A stretch of 50,378 nucleotides of DNA, from NCBI GenBank assembly GCA_964634895.1, contig CAZWJS010000003.1, positions 1-50,378 on the forward strand, written 5' to 3'. The notes below the pieces were generated by a model. It ran no database searches. It was not told the DNA's origin and saw nothing but the letters and a program-made list of their open reading frames with translations. A program made the position numbers and the translations under genes. The stretch's first letter is position 1. Every line of letters starts with the position of its first letter. The stretch is from CG-Epi1 sp964634895 (GTDB taxonomy: Archaea > Thermoplasmatota > Poseidoniia > MGIII > CG-Epi1). This document shows positions 34,511 through 41,647 of this stretch, piece by piece.

Positions 34511-34888
34511 ATGCAAGAGTTCAATGTTTCTTTAAAGGATAAACCGGGCGAACTAGCATCCGTTGCTTCAGCAGTTGGTGATGAAGGAATTAACATACTA
34601 GGCTGTGTTGGAATGGGTAGGGCTACTGCGTCAGTAACTATGGTTACAGATGATGAAGAAGCCACAGCTAAAGTTTTGGAAGGCATGGGTCGTGATTTTG
34701 AAGCTAATGAGTTAATATTGACTACTTTGCCAAATAAACCTGGTGCACTTGCAGATATGGCTACAAGTCTTAGTGATGCAGATATAAACATCATATCTTT
34801 TTACATAATGAAAATGGAAATGGATCAAGCCGACGTAGCTTTAACTACAGATAATCCTTCTAAGACAAAAGAAATTTTAGGCATTTAA
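34511..34888 (+). CDS. Tandem ACT-domain protein
   Basis: 125 residues made of two ACT domains. The first starts FNVSLKDKPGELASVASAVG; the second starts LTTLPNKPGALADMATSLSD. Both have the KPGxLA turn where ACT domains bind amino acids, and INILGCVGMG and INIISFYIMKM form the matching second strands. No catalytic domain is attached, so this is a free-standing regulatory or ligand-binding protein, presumably for an amino acid. It is followed within 4 bp by an Smr-domain gene and then a LysE-type amino-acid exporter. A role in sensing the exported amino acid is possible but inferred. An ATG at 34506 is out of frame. Confidence 0.85.
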   Translation: MQEFNVSLKDKPGELASVASAVGDEGINILGCVGMGRATASVTMVTDDEEATAKVLEGMGRDFEANELILTTLPNKPGALADMATSLSDADINIISFYIMKMEMDQADVALTTDNPSKTKEILGI

Positions 34889-34892
34889 GTTA

Positions 34893-35150
34893 ATGAAGAT
34901 TGATCTTCACGGTCTTTCTTTAATTGACGCTAAGCAAAAAGCGCAAGTATCGGTTGCTGAAGCTTGGTCTAAAGCACTAGTAAAAGTTGAATTTGTTCAT
35001 GGGCATAATTTGGGAACTGCAATCAAAGATTATATTCATAGCAACACTGGGCTTTTTACAGATATTAAACGTATATATCCTGAGGTTTCAGATTTTAAAT
35101 TAGAGGACAAAGGTTTGGGCTCAACAATCGTAAAGTTTAAACGAAGGTGA
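34893..35150 (+). CDS. Small stand-alone Smr-domain protein
   Basis: 85 residues covering a single Smr (small MutS-related) domain. It has the N-terminal DLHGLSLIDAK motif, the central VEFVHGHNLGTAIKDYI (family HGxGxG-type loop), and a C-terminal strand GSTIVKFKRR. Smr domains bind or nick nucleic acids and many act as RNA or DNA endonucleases; here there is no MutS2 or other partner domain. The DLHGL motif is intact, while the usual HGKGTG is HGHNLG, so cleavage activity is uncertain. It is the middle gene of a tight three-gene operon. Its target is unknown. Confidence 0.85.
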   Translation: MKIDLHGLSLIDAKQKAQVSVAEAWSKALVKVEFVHGHNLGTAIKDYIHSNTGLFTDIKRIYPEVSDFKLEDKGLGSTIVKFKRR

Positions 35151-35163
35151 AGAATCTAATATT

Positions 35164-35775
35164 ATGAATTTCACTGCTTTATTGGGTTTAGCATTTGTTT
35201 GTGCCATGGGTGCAATGTCCCCTGGCCCTAGTTTAGCAGTTGTCCTTAGAAATACAGTATCAGGTGGTAGACGTCAAGGAGTTCTAACAGGTATAGGACA
35301 TGGTTTAGGTTTTGGAATATATGCTTCAATCGCAGTTATGGGTCTTTCAGCTATACTTTTGGCTAATGAATCTGTATTTTCTATTCTTCAATGGTCTGGA
35401 GTATGCATTTTGTTATGGTTATCTTACAATATGTTAGCATATAATCCATCAGATATTAATGACGAACATTCAATTGGAGACAAAAAGGGTTTTGTTGAAG
35501 GTTTTATGATAGCATTTCTTAATCCCAAGATTCTAGTTTTCTTGGTTGCTGTTTTTAGTCAGTTTTTAGATCCAAATATGACTAATACAGATAGAATGAT
35601 CATGGCTCTATTAGCTGGATTAATTGATACTTCATGGTATGTATTTGTAGCCGTAGTGTTAGCTGGCACTCCATTGATTGACAAACTTCGTGATAATTCA
35701 GTTTTGGTCGATCGTATGATTGGAGTAGTACTTATTTTCTTAGCTTTAGTTCTTGTTTACAAATCATTTTTCTAA
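35164..35775 (+). CDS. LysE/RhtB family amino-acid exporter
   Basis: 203 residues with about six TM helices and the family signature near the N terminus (AMGAMSPGPSLAVVLRNTVS; the SPGP motif is diagnostic). GIGHGLGFGIYAS is the typical second-helix pattern, and FLNPKILVFLVAVFSQF the typical fourth. The family exports amino acids such as lysine, threonine or homoserine; the substrate is not readable here. It sits 13 bp after the Smr gene with an ACT-domain protein upstream. Its 3' end overlaps the convergent QueD gene by 12 bp. Confidence 0.92.
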   Translation: MNFTALLGLAFVCAMGAMSPGPSLAVVLRNTVSGGRRQGVLTGIGHGLGFGIYASIAVMGLSAILLANESVFSILQWSGVCILLWLSYNMLAYNPSDINDEHSIGDKKGFVEGFMIAFLNPKILVFLVAVFSQFLDPNMTNTDRMIMALLAGLIDTSWYVFVAVVLAGTPLIDKLRDNSVLVDRMIGVVLIFLALVLVYKSFF

Positions 35776-36210
35776 AGAATAAATTGCTGAATTCTTGTCA
35801 TTTTCTCTAGCTTCTACCTTGAAACAGCGTGCTCTTCCGTTTGTTATTTCCACTAATATATTGTTTGCTTTTTCAAGCGCAGTCTTGGCGCTTCCTTCTA
35901 AACTAGCCTCAGGAACGACTCGCAAATCACAAAGTCCTTTTTTGTGCAAGTCTTGAAATGTAGATAATTCAGGATCATCCTCAGAAATAATCATTGTATG
36001 GTCATACATATCTAATAAATATTTTTCTAAATTCTTCAAATCACCAAAACCGACTACCCAACCGTGCTCATCCATTTCATTTGCTTCAAAATGAAATGTA
36101 TATTGTCTAGAATATCCATGAATATAGGCGCAGTGTCCTTTGTGTTTCCATTGCCTATGGGCGCATGGAAGATTTCGGTATGTTTTTGTTGAAGTAAATC
36201 TTTCTTTCAT
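35764..36210 (-). CDS. queD: QueD-family 6-carboxy-5,6,7,8-tetrahydropterin synthase (HGY variant)
   Basis: 148 residues, last gene of the FolE-QueE-QueC-QueD operon; its ATG overlaps the QueC stop (ATGA). QueD converts dihydroneopterin triphosphate to 6-carboxytetrahydropterin. The motifs are PCAHRQWKHKGHCAYIHGYS near the N terminus, then WVVGFGDLKNLEKYL and YDHTMII. In classical QueD the central motif is CxxxHGH with both His residues binding zinc; here it reads CAYIHGY, so the third ligand is Tyr. I recall a similar HGY pattern in a bacterial QueD-like subfamily, but this needs a search. The rest of the fold and the catalytic Cys are kept. The operon context strongly supports the preQ0 pathway. 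Confidence 0.88.
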   Translation of the reverse strand: MKERFTSTKTYRNLPCAHRQWKHKGHCAYIHGYSRQYTFHFEANEMDEHGWVVGFGDLKNLEKYLLDMYDHTMIISEDDPELSTFQDLHKKGLCDLRVVPEASLEGSAKTALEKANNILVEITNGRARCFKVEARENDKNSAIYSLEK

Positions 36211-36992
36211 ATTTTCTCCTTATGTTGTTTTTCTATTTGAATTGCATTTTCAAGTACTTTAGCCCAATCCTCAATGTATGGAACAGGATCTTTACGACCT
36301 ATTGCATTAAATGCTAAAATTCGTTCAATATCTGCACCGCTTTTGCCACTACTTCGACCTTGCTTATCTGGATTGTAACTTGTATTTGTATTTGCAAAAA
36401 CTGTATCAAAATCTAAACCTAATTTTTCCAAAGAGTTTTCGGAATCTCTTAATATTGTTTCCTTATTTCCATTAATATATGGCAAATAGAAAGAAACCTT
36501 TTCACTATCCCAATTTCCTAATTGGAAAGCATGTTCTAAGGCTTCATAAAATTCAGGTCTGCAATCTGGATAAATTTCATGATCTCCAGAATGAACCCCT
36601 AAACCAATTTTGACAGGTTGATTTTGTTTTGTTGAAATTGATAGTGCATACCCATACAAGATTGAAGCAAAAATTGCATTACGGTTAGGAACTACGGTTT
36701 GTTTCATTTGTTTTTCTTCATAATGTCCTTCTGGTATTTCAAAATCTTCAGTTGTTAATGCTGAATGAAAAATGTTCATTGCTGATTGTAAATCCACTAT
36801 TCTTTGGGAAACTTGAATATTATTTTCCGATAAATATTGAATATTGGCCTTAGCTCTATCTAATTCCAACTTATGTTTTTGTCCATAATCGTAAGATAAG
36901 GTATGAACCACATAGTTATCAGCTAAAAGATGAATCAGGAGGCCAGTAGAATCCATTCCTCCTGAAAATGCCATCACAGCTATCTTACTCAT
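36207..36992 (-). CDS. queC: QueC-like 7-cyano-7-deazaguanine (preQ0) synthase lacking zinc cysteines
   Basis: 261 residues from ATG 36992, which overlaps the QueE stop as ATGA; the longer frame to 37034 starts inside queE and is less likely. The N terminus has the PP-loop ATP pyrophosphatase motif (AFSGGMDSTG, residues ~8-17) and LSYDYGQKHKLEL. VVPNRNAIFASI and GVHSGDHEIYPDCRPEF are classic QueC motifs. QueC turns 7-carboxy-7-deazaguanine into preQ0 with ATP and ammonia. The C-terminal zinc site of standard QueC (four Cys) is absent: the matching stretch reads TSYNPDKQGRSSGKSGADIE, with Ser or other residues in place of Cys. Activity may be zinc-independent. Confidence 0.9.
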   Translation of the reverse strand: MSKIAVMAFSGGMDSTGLLIHLLADNYVVHTLSYDYGQKHKLELDRAKANIQYLSENNIQVSQRIVDLQSAMNIFHSALTTEDFEIPEGHYEEKQMKQTVVPNRNAIFASILYGYALSISTKQNQPVKIGLGVHSGDHEIYPDCRPEFYEALEHAFQLGNWDSEKVSFYLPYINGNKETILRDSENSLEKLGLDFDTVFANTNTSYNPDKQGRSSGKSGADIERILAFNAIGRKDPVPYIEDWAKVLENAIQIEKQHKEKI

Positions 36993-37597
36993 TCCACACC
37001 TATCCATTTGTGCGTCTGTAATGACAAGTTCCAACCTGGATTTTGCATTACCATATCAAAAGTGTTGTGGAAAGTCTTACCGTTTGTTCCCGGATCTTTA
37101 GATTCATCATAGCAAGGTTGAAGAAATAAATTCTCAAAACCTTTCTTCAAATTATCATACATAGACAAATCTTGTCCTGTGTAAACTACTTTGAGTTCAT
37201 CACCTTTCCTTTGTTTGATACTAAATTCCGGAAAAAGCATATCTTTTGGACTTACACAAATCCAATCGACCAATCCTTCTTCTAATTTAATTGTGCCATT
37301 AGTTTCAATTGCAATATCATATCCCTTAGAATGTAATTTATTTGATAGTTGGCGAAGATCCTGTATTGCTGGTTCACCTCCTGTGTAAATAATTCTTTTA
37401 CTTGACCACTGATTCAAAACATTCATTATTCCTGAAATAGTCATTTTTTCCCATTTACTGAAATCCGTATCACACCATTCACAACTAAGATTGCATCCTC
37501 CAAAACGAATGAAAATACTTGGTTTACCTGTATGATACCCTTCACCTTGAATTGAATGAAAGATTTCTACTATCGGGTAACTTTTCTCATGTGCCAT
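36989..37597 (-). CDS. queE: QueE, 7-carboxy-7-deazaguanine synthase (radical SAM)
   Basis: 202 residues from ATG 37597. The frame extends to 37648, but the first 17 residues would overlap folE and do not look like QueE; 37597 lies one base after the folE stop. It has IFHSIQGEGYHTGKPSIFIR, then the radical-SAM cluster motif C-x3-C-x2-C (CNLSCEWCD, Cys35, 39, 42), then YTGGEPAIQD and IAIETNGT. QueE uses SAM and a 4Fe-4S cluster to turn 6-carboxytetrahydropterin, the QueD product, into 7-carboxy-7-deazaguanine for QueC. All key motifs are intact. Confidence 0.95.
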   Translation of the reverse strand: MAHEKSYPIVEIFHSIQGEGYHTGKPSIFIRFGGCNLSCEWCDTDFSKWEKMTISGIMNVLNQWSSKRIIYTGGEPAIQDLRQLSNKLHSKGYDIAIETNGTIKLEEGLVDWICVSPKDMLFPEFSIKQRKGDELKVVYTGQDLSMYDNLKKGFENLFLQPCYDESKDPGTNGKTFHNTFDMVMQNPGWNLSLQTHKWIGVE

Positions 37598-37598
37598 G

Positions 37599-38165
37599 TT
37601 AATTTTTAACAGAATGAATAAATACTTCAATAGATTCAGCTTTGACAATAAAAAAACCGCTAAAAGCCGATTTAGTCATAGTAGCATTACTTTTCTTTAT
37701 TCCTCGGCAACCCATGCATTCATGCTTTGCTTCGATGATTATGGCCGCTCCTAAAGGTTTCAAATATTTCTCTAAAGTATCTGCAATTTGTGTTGTAATT
37801 CTTTCTTGATTTTGTAATCTTCTAGCATATATGTCCACAATTCGGGCTAATTTTGAGATTCCTACTATTCTGTCAGTTGGAATATAGGCCACGTGTGCTA
37901 AGCCTTGAAATGAAAGCATGTGATGCTCACATGTAGAATAGAAATCAATGTCTTTTAAAAGAACAATTCCATCATATCCCTCACCATTGAAAGTAGCATT
38001 CAAAGTTTCCTTAGGGTCTTGGTTATATCCGGAGTACAATTCTTTCCAAGAATCAACAACTCTCTTTGGTGTGTTTCTTAATCCTTCTCTTAATTCTCCA
38101 TTATCATCAACAGCATTATCATTTTCGATTTCTAATAAAATATTTCTTATTGATTCTTCAATCAT
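37599..38165 (-). CDS. folE: GTP cyclohydrolase I (type IA)
   Basis: 188 residues, full length for FolE. It shows the zinc and catalytic motifs FYSTCEHHMLSF (Cys79, His82) and KHECMGCRGIKK (Cys150), and VGISKLARIVDIYARRLQNQ, the family signature. The enzyme converts GTP to dihydroneopterin triphosphate, the substrate of QueD, so it supplies the first step of this operon. Many archaea use the unrelated MptA/FolE2 type IB enzymes; a type IA enzyme beside que genes suggests bacterial ancestry. Its ATG lies inside the end of the upstream RHH gene (8-bp overlap). Confidence 0.95.
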   Translation of the reverse strand: MIEESIRNILLEIENDNAVDDNGELREGLRNTPKRVVDSWKELYSGYNQDPKETLNATFNGEGYDGIVLLKDIDFYSTCEHHMLSFQGLAHVAYIPTDRIVGISKLARIVDIYARRLQNQERITTQIADTLEKYLKPLGAAIIIEAKHECMGCRGIKKSNATMTKSAFSGFFIVKAESIEVFIHSVKN

Positions 38166-38334
38166 TTTTTTTTATCCTTCCGTGTCTTTGATCTATTTCA
38201 TCTAGTTGATCTAATAATCTTCGACAAGCGGTTCTAATTGCATCAGCTAGACTAACATACTTTTTTTCATCTCCTACGTGGAGTTTTAAATCAGATATAA
38301 TCTCTGCAGGCATGTCTAAACTGATTTTAGGCAT
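38158..38334 (-). CDS. Small ribbon-helix-helix (CopG/Arc-like) protein, predicted regulator of the preQ0 operon
   Basis: 58 residues, short enough to be easily missed. Translation begins MPKISLDMPAEIISDLKLHV and continues with KYVSLADAIRTACRRLLDQL, then ends in a charged tail (EIDQRHGRIKKND). A short N-terminal strand (KISLDMP), helix, turn and second helix starting VSLADAIR is the ribbon-helix-helix pattern; the LADAIRTA segment matches the usual S/L-x-x-A-I-R-x-A of helix B. It is the first gene of the operon, overlaps folE by 8 bp and has its own TATA box and a repeat-rich upstream region. RHH proteins bind DNA as dimers, often to their own promoters, so autoregulation is likely but inferred. 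The alternative is an antitoxin; no toxin gene is adjacent. Confidence 0.75.
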   Translation of the reverse strand: MPKISLDMPAEIISDLKLHVGDEKKYVSLADAIRTACRRLLDQLDEIDQRHGRIKKND

Positions 38335-38356
38335 ATGATGAATTCATCTAGGTATC

Positions 38357-38364
38357 TATATAAT
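38357..38364 (-). promoter_or_regulatory. TATA box of the RHH-folE-queE-queC-queD operon
   Basis: ATTATATA on the minus strand, 23-30 bp before ATG 38334, the correct spacing for a leaderless archaeal mRNA. The phased repeats (38366-38392) abut it on the upstream side, over the BRE position. Confidence 0.65.
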
Positions 38365-38365
38365 G

Positions 38366-38392
38366 GTATTCTTCTAGTATTACTAGAGTATT
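38366..38392 (-). promoter_or_regulatory. Candidate RHH operator: three 11-bp-phased repeats and a 15-bp palindrome
   Basis: GTATT occurs on the plus strand at 38366, 38377 and 38388, exactly 11 bp apart. Within this lies a perfect palindrome TCTAGTA-T-TACTAGA (38373-38387). RHH dimers typically bind arrays of short repeats spaced about one helical turn. The site overlaps the BRE position of the operon promoter, so binding would block TFB/TBP. The last bases overlap the MATE stop codon. Confidence 0.6.
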
Positions 38393-39791
38393 ATTCGGTG
38401 CCAATAATTTTCTTCTTTGTTTCCATATTAACAATTGTTTTCCAAACCCATATTGGCCCTACAATTGCAGACACTCCAATCGAAATAGCAATAGAATACC
38501 AAATCCATACAATATCATATCCATTGTTTGCGAAATAGTAAGCTAGTGGAGCTGAGATTAGTAACACTCTCAAGGCTGTAATTACTAGTACAGGCAAACC
38601 TCTTCCTAATCCTTGCATTATTCTTCCACAGGGCATTGCAATTCCAACAAAAGGGTAAGCAAAGCACAATGTTCTTAGAGCTTCTATGCCAATTTCTTCA
38701 ATCAAAGGATCATCTGTGAACAGTCCCATAATATATGGGGCTAAAAGAAAAACAATTGTAGAAGCTATTGCTACAATAGCGAAGGCTCTACTAATTCCAT
38801 ACACAATTATGCTTTTTACTTTGTCCATTCTTTTTGCTCCAGTGAACATTCCTACAACTGTAACAAGCCCAGTAGCAATGCCCATTATTGGCAAAAACAT
38901 CAGCATGTCCAATCTACCAGAGATGGTGTATGCAGCGACGGAATCAGGGCCATAACCATCAACTAAGATATAATTGAACACAGCCTGTCCGAAAGACATG
39001 ATAATCATTGAAATTGATGAAGGTATACCAACCCATAATATTTCTTTCATTAGTGATGTAGAAAAATTGAAATTCTTGAGATCGAAAGAGATATAAGAGT
39101 GTTCCTCCCAAAAAAGCATGTAAACAAATATTGAAAATACAATAATCTGAGAAACTACACTAGCTAATGCAGCACCCTCAACACCCATTCCTAATCCAAT
39201 CCCTCCATAATCCTCTAATTCAAAAATAAAAATCGGATCTAGTATAATATTCAATATTGTTCCAATTGCTGCAACCATTACTGGGAATTTCATATCCCCT
39301 TCTCCAGCCAATATAGACCTAAATACGATAGCAAAAACTATGAATGTCATGCCATAACATGTTACTCTTAGGTAGCTCCAAGATTCTTCTAACATTTCAT
39401 CAGGAGCGCCTAACATAGAGAGCACATCTTTACCCAAAAATAGTCCAAAAATTGTTAATGTAATTCCCAAAAATAAACCAATTAGAATACCATGTTCAGC
39501 AGCATTGTCTGCTCTTTTCTTATCTTCTGCACCGATTGCTCTTGAGATGGATGAAGTTAATCCAGTTGCTACACCAAAAGTTATCCCCATCACAAAGAAG
39601 TAAAGTGGCATGTTGAATGCAACAGCTGTTATTGAATCCCCACCTAGCCTTCCAATAAACAACATATCAACTATGGAATACATGGTTTGGATAGCCATTC
39701 CAGCCATTACTGGCAAAGCTATGCTCCAGAGTGCCTTCTCGGGTTTATCTAGAAATTCTTCAAGTCTAGATTCATCATTATCTCTCAACAA
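38391..39791 (-). CDS. MATE family multidrug/metabolite efflux transporter
   Basis: 466 residues, twelve predicted TM helices in two similar halves. The N-terminal half opens EKALWSIALPVMAGMAIQTM and has YSIVDMLFIGRLGGDSITAV, the classic MATE first-loop pattern; the second half repeats it (VGIPSSISMIIMSFGQAVFN). MATE proteins export cationic compounds using Na+ or H+ gradients. The start is TTG 39791 (or the adjacent TTG 39788); no ATG lies near, and the next Met would remove helix 1. A TATA-like TTGTAAATAG lies ~20-29 bp upstream (39811-39820). The gene precedes the preQ0 operon on the same strand but has its own likely promoter, so they are probably separate units. Confidence 0.93.
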   Translation of the reverse strand: MLRDNDESRLEEFLDKPEKALWSIALPVMAGMAIQTMYSIVDMLFIGRLGGDSITAVAFNMPLYFFVMGITFGVATGLTSSISRAIGAEDKKRADNAAEHGILIGLFLGITLTIFGLFLGKDVLSMLGAPDEMLEESWSYLRVTCYGMTFIVFAIVFRSILAGEGDMKFPVMVAAIGTILNIILDPIFIFELEDYGGIGLGMGVEGAALASVVSQIIVFSIFVYMLFWEEHSYISFDLKNFNFSTSLMKEILWVGIPSSISMIIMSFGQAVFNYILVDGYGPDSVAAYTISGRLDMLMFLPIMGIATGLVTVVGMFTGAKRMDKVKSIIVYGISRAFAIVAIASTIVFLLAPYIMGLFTDDPLIEEIGIEALRTLCFAYPFVGIAMPCGRIMQGLGRGLPVLVITALRVLLISAPLAYYFANNGYDIVWIWYSIAISIGVSAIVGPIWVWKTIVNMETKKKIIGTE

Positions 39792-39828
39792 AAAGCAATT
39801 TGTTAGGACTATTTACAACAATGGATGG

Positions 39829-40215
39829 TTATGCAGCCAATGTTTCATTTATAACTTTTTCTAATTTTTCAGGCTCGCCTTCACAATTCTCTAGTTGTTC
39901 TTTGCTAACCAATAAAATGTAGTTTGTGCTGGTCTTTCCAACTATACAAGGTGTAATCCCATCAGTATATTTTTTTAGCTCAGTGTCTCTCTCATTTAGA
40001 TGTACTAAATCTATAGGTATTCCAAGATTTGCTTCACATTTTCTCCATATCTTATCCTTACCTCTTCTTGTATGGGTTATGTCACAAAGTGCACAATGTG
40101 ACCCTCCAAATAATTTTCCTGTAAAGTATTTTATTTCTCCAATAATTCCACCATCTGCGTGATAAACTCCTACAATTCTCCTGATGTCTTCTTTAGGTTT
40201 GATATTGTAATTCAT
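39829..40215 (-). CDS. Conserved hypothetical protein with HCALCDITH motif
   Basis: 128 residues from ATG 40215 (a TTG at 40218 is also in frame). Function not recognised. It starts with a strand-rich segment IVGVYHADGGIIGEIKYFTG, followed by LFGGSHCALCDITH with a CxxC pair and two His, a possible metal or redox site. KIWRKCEANLGIPIDLVHLN follows, and later TPCIVGKTSTNYILLVSKEQ. I recall similar unnamed proteins in actinobacteria with the same HCALCDITHG motif, so it may have been transferred or may be a widespread orphan family; this needs a search. A TATA-like TTTTTATAC lies 22-30 bp upstream, so it is monocistronic or leads a short unit. It is divergent from the MFS gene. Confidence 0.7.
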   Translation of the reverse strand: MNYNIKPKEDIRRIVGVYHADGGIIGEIKYFTGKLFGGSHCALCDITHTRRGKDKIWRKCEANLGIPIDLVHLNERDTELKKYTDGITPCIVGKTSTNYILLVSKEQLENCEGEPEKLEKVINETLAA

Positions 40216-40315
40216 CAAACAATTTTATCACGGGAAGTATAAAAACATTTTGAGCTAGTGCATAACGCGAATAAATAACACTTAAGGTTATATCCTAGAT
40301 TACTCACTTTAGAAC
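40216..40315. promoter_or_regulatory. Divergent promoter region (CxxC protein / MFS transporter)
   Basis: A 100-bp spacer between two divergent starts. On the minus strand TTTTTATAC (40237-40245) lies 22-30 bp before ATG 40215. On the plus strand TTATAT (40288-40293) lies 23-28 bp before GTG 40316. Both fit leaderless transcription. I see no clear palindrome between them. Confidence 0.55.
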
Positions 40316-41647
40316 GTGAGTTCTGAGAATTTAGATGAGGAAGTAACTCCTCCAGCAGAATTATACGCATATCATGCCACTAGTTCTTTCTCGCACGATA
40401 CAGCTATGCCCTATCTCAGCTATTTTGCAGTTAGATTAGGAGCGTCTTTTGAGCAGATAGCATTGATGCAATCTCTGATGAATTTGCTTCCAATGTCCTT
40501 ACAACATTTTTGGGGTTGGATATCAGACAAGAAGATGGTACGAACCTATTGGATTATTGGAGGTTCTGTTTTAGCATCTCTAGCACTTTTTCTTCTTTCA
40601 AAAGTTCAAAATCCAAATGAAATGATATTTTTGGTGATATTTTATTCTGTTGCACACTCGATTATCATACCAACATGGTCAGCACTTCAAGGAGATTGGA
40701 TGAATCCATCCAGACGGGGGAGTACTCTGAGTCGATTTCATGTAATAGGTGGTTTGATGGGACTTGTTGGTTCTTTAATTGCTATTTATGTAGTACATAT
40801 TAATCCTGAAGATTCACCAGATTCTTTTAGGCCATTGTTCGTTATATCTGCATTTGCAACTTTTCTTGGAGGACTGATTCTAATTAGAGTGCCTTATCGT
40901 GATCCCACTAAAATACCTGATCAAATTCTTACGGACCAAGCCAAAAAAGAGTATTCAGACACTTTCAAAAGCTATGTTAGAGCACAATCATTTTACACAT
41001 TGAATATGTCTTTGATTTGGCCATTATTTGCTATAATATTGATAAAAGTCTTAGAGGTAGACAACATGGTTCTTGTTGCCTTTAGTGTTGTAGGAGCAGT
41101 ATCTGAGATGGCATTTCAACCTATAATGGGTCGTTTGGTTGACCGTGTTGGACCATTGCCAGTTTTAATAATGAGTCGAATCGGATTTGCTATTTTACCT
41201 TTCATTTATGCCTTTTTTCCAGATATAAGAGTCATGTTAGCATTGCAGGTACTAATTCTTGGACCTTGCTTCAGTGCATTCTTGATAACATCCAATGCTA
41301 TGGTTTTGGATCTTGCACCCAATAAGGAGAGAGCAGCATATTTCAGTTATTACAATACCAGAATTGGAATAACTACTTTCATTGGAGCATTGGCTGGAGG
41401 TTATCTTGCAGGTCACATAGAAGATTTCTCAGGTCCAATTTATGTTATTGATAGCTTAATGAACTTCAGTATGATTGATAGTTTAGATTATACTTGGCGC
41501 GCTATCTTTATCATATTCCTAATATCTGGTATCGGTCGTTCAATAGGAACTATTCCTTTCTTGAGACTAAAGATGCCAAAGAAATATCCTAGTTCAATAT
41601 ACTTGGTTAATCGTTTAATGGAATTTAGAATGTTTAAACGCCGTTGA
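40316..41647 (+). CDS. Major facilitator superfamily transporter
   Basis: 443 residues, about twelve TM helices in two six-helix halves. It starts at GTG 40316 with a short charged N terminus. MFS features are LPMSLQHFWGWISDKKMVRT (the loop 2-3 G-x-x-x-D-R/K pattern) and the matching MAFQPIMGRLVDRVGPLPVL in the second half. The substrate is unknown; no strong tie to a neighbour is visible. The stop codon directly abuts the stop of the convergent Rieske gene with no spacer, so the two transcripts must overlap or use internal termination signals. Confidence 0.9.
   Translation: MSSENLDEEVTPPAELYAYHATSSFSHDTAMPYLSYFAVRLGASFEQIALMQSLMNLLPMSLQHFWGWISDKKMVRTYWIIGGSVLASLALFLLSKVQNPNEMIFLVIFYSVAHSIIIPTWSALQGDWMNPSRRGSTLSRFHVIGGLMGLVGSLIAIYVVHINPEDSPDSFRPLFVISAFATFLGGLILIRVPYRDPTKIPDQILTDQAKKEYSDTFKSYVRAQSFYTLNMSLIWPLFAIILIKVLEVDNMVLVAFSVVGAVSEMAFQPIMGRLVDRVGPLPVLIMSRIGFAILPFIYAFFPDIRVMLALQVLILGPCFSAFLITSNAMVLDLAPNKERAAYFSYYNTRIGITTFIGALAGGYLAGHIEDFSGPIYVIDSLMNFSMIDSLDYTWRAIFIIFLISGIGRSIGTIPFLRLKMPKKYPSSIYLVNRLMEFRMFKRR

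Noticed and set aside
36993..37034. Longer start for QueC
   Set aside because: It lies inside queE; ATG 36992 forms the ATGA overlap used throughout this operon and starts right before the PP-loop strand.
38373..38387. Palindrome as a transcription terminator of the MATE gene
   Set aside because: The 1-nt centre makes a poor hairpin and no T-run follows on the minus strand; position beside the TATA box favours a protein-binding site.
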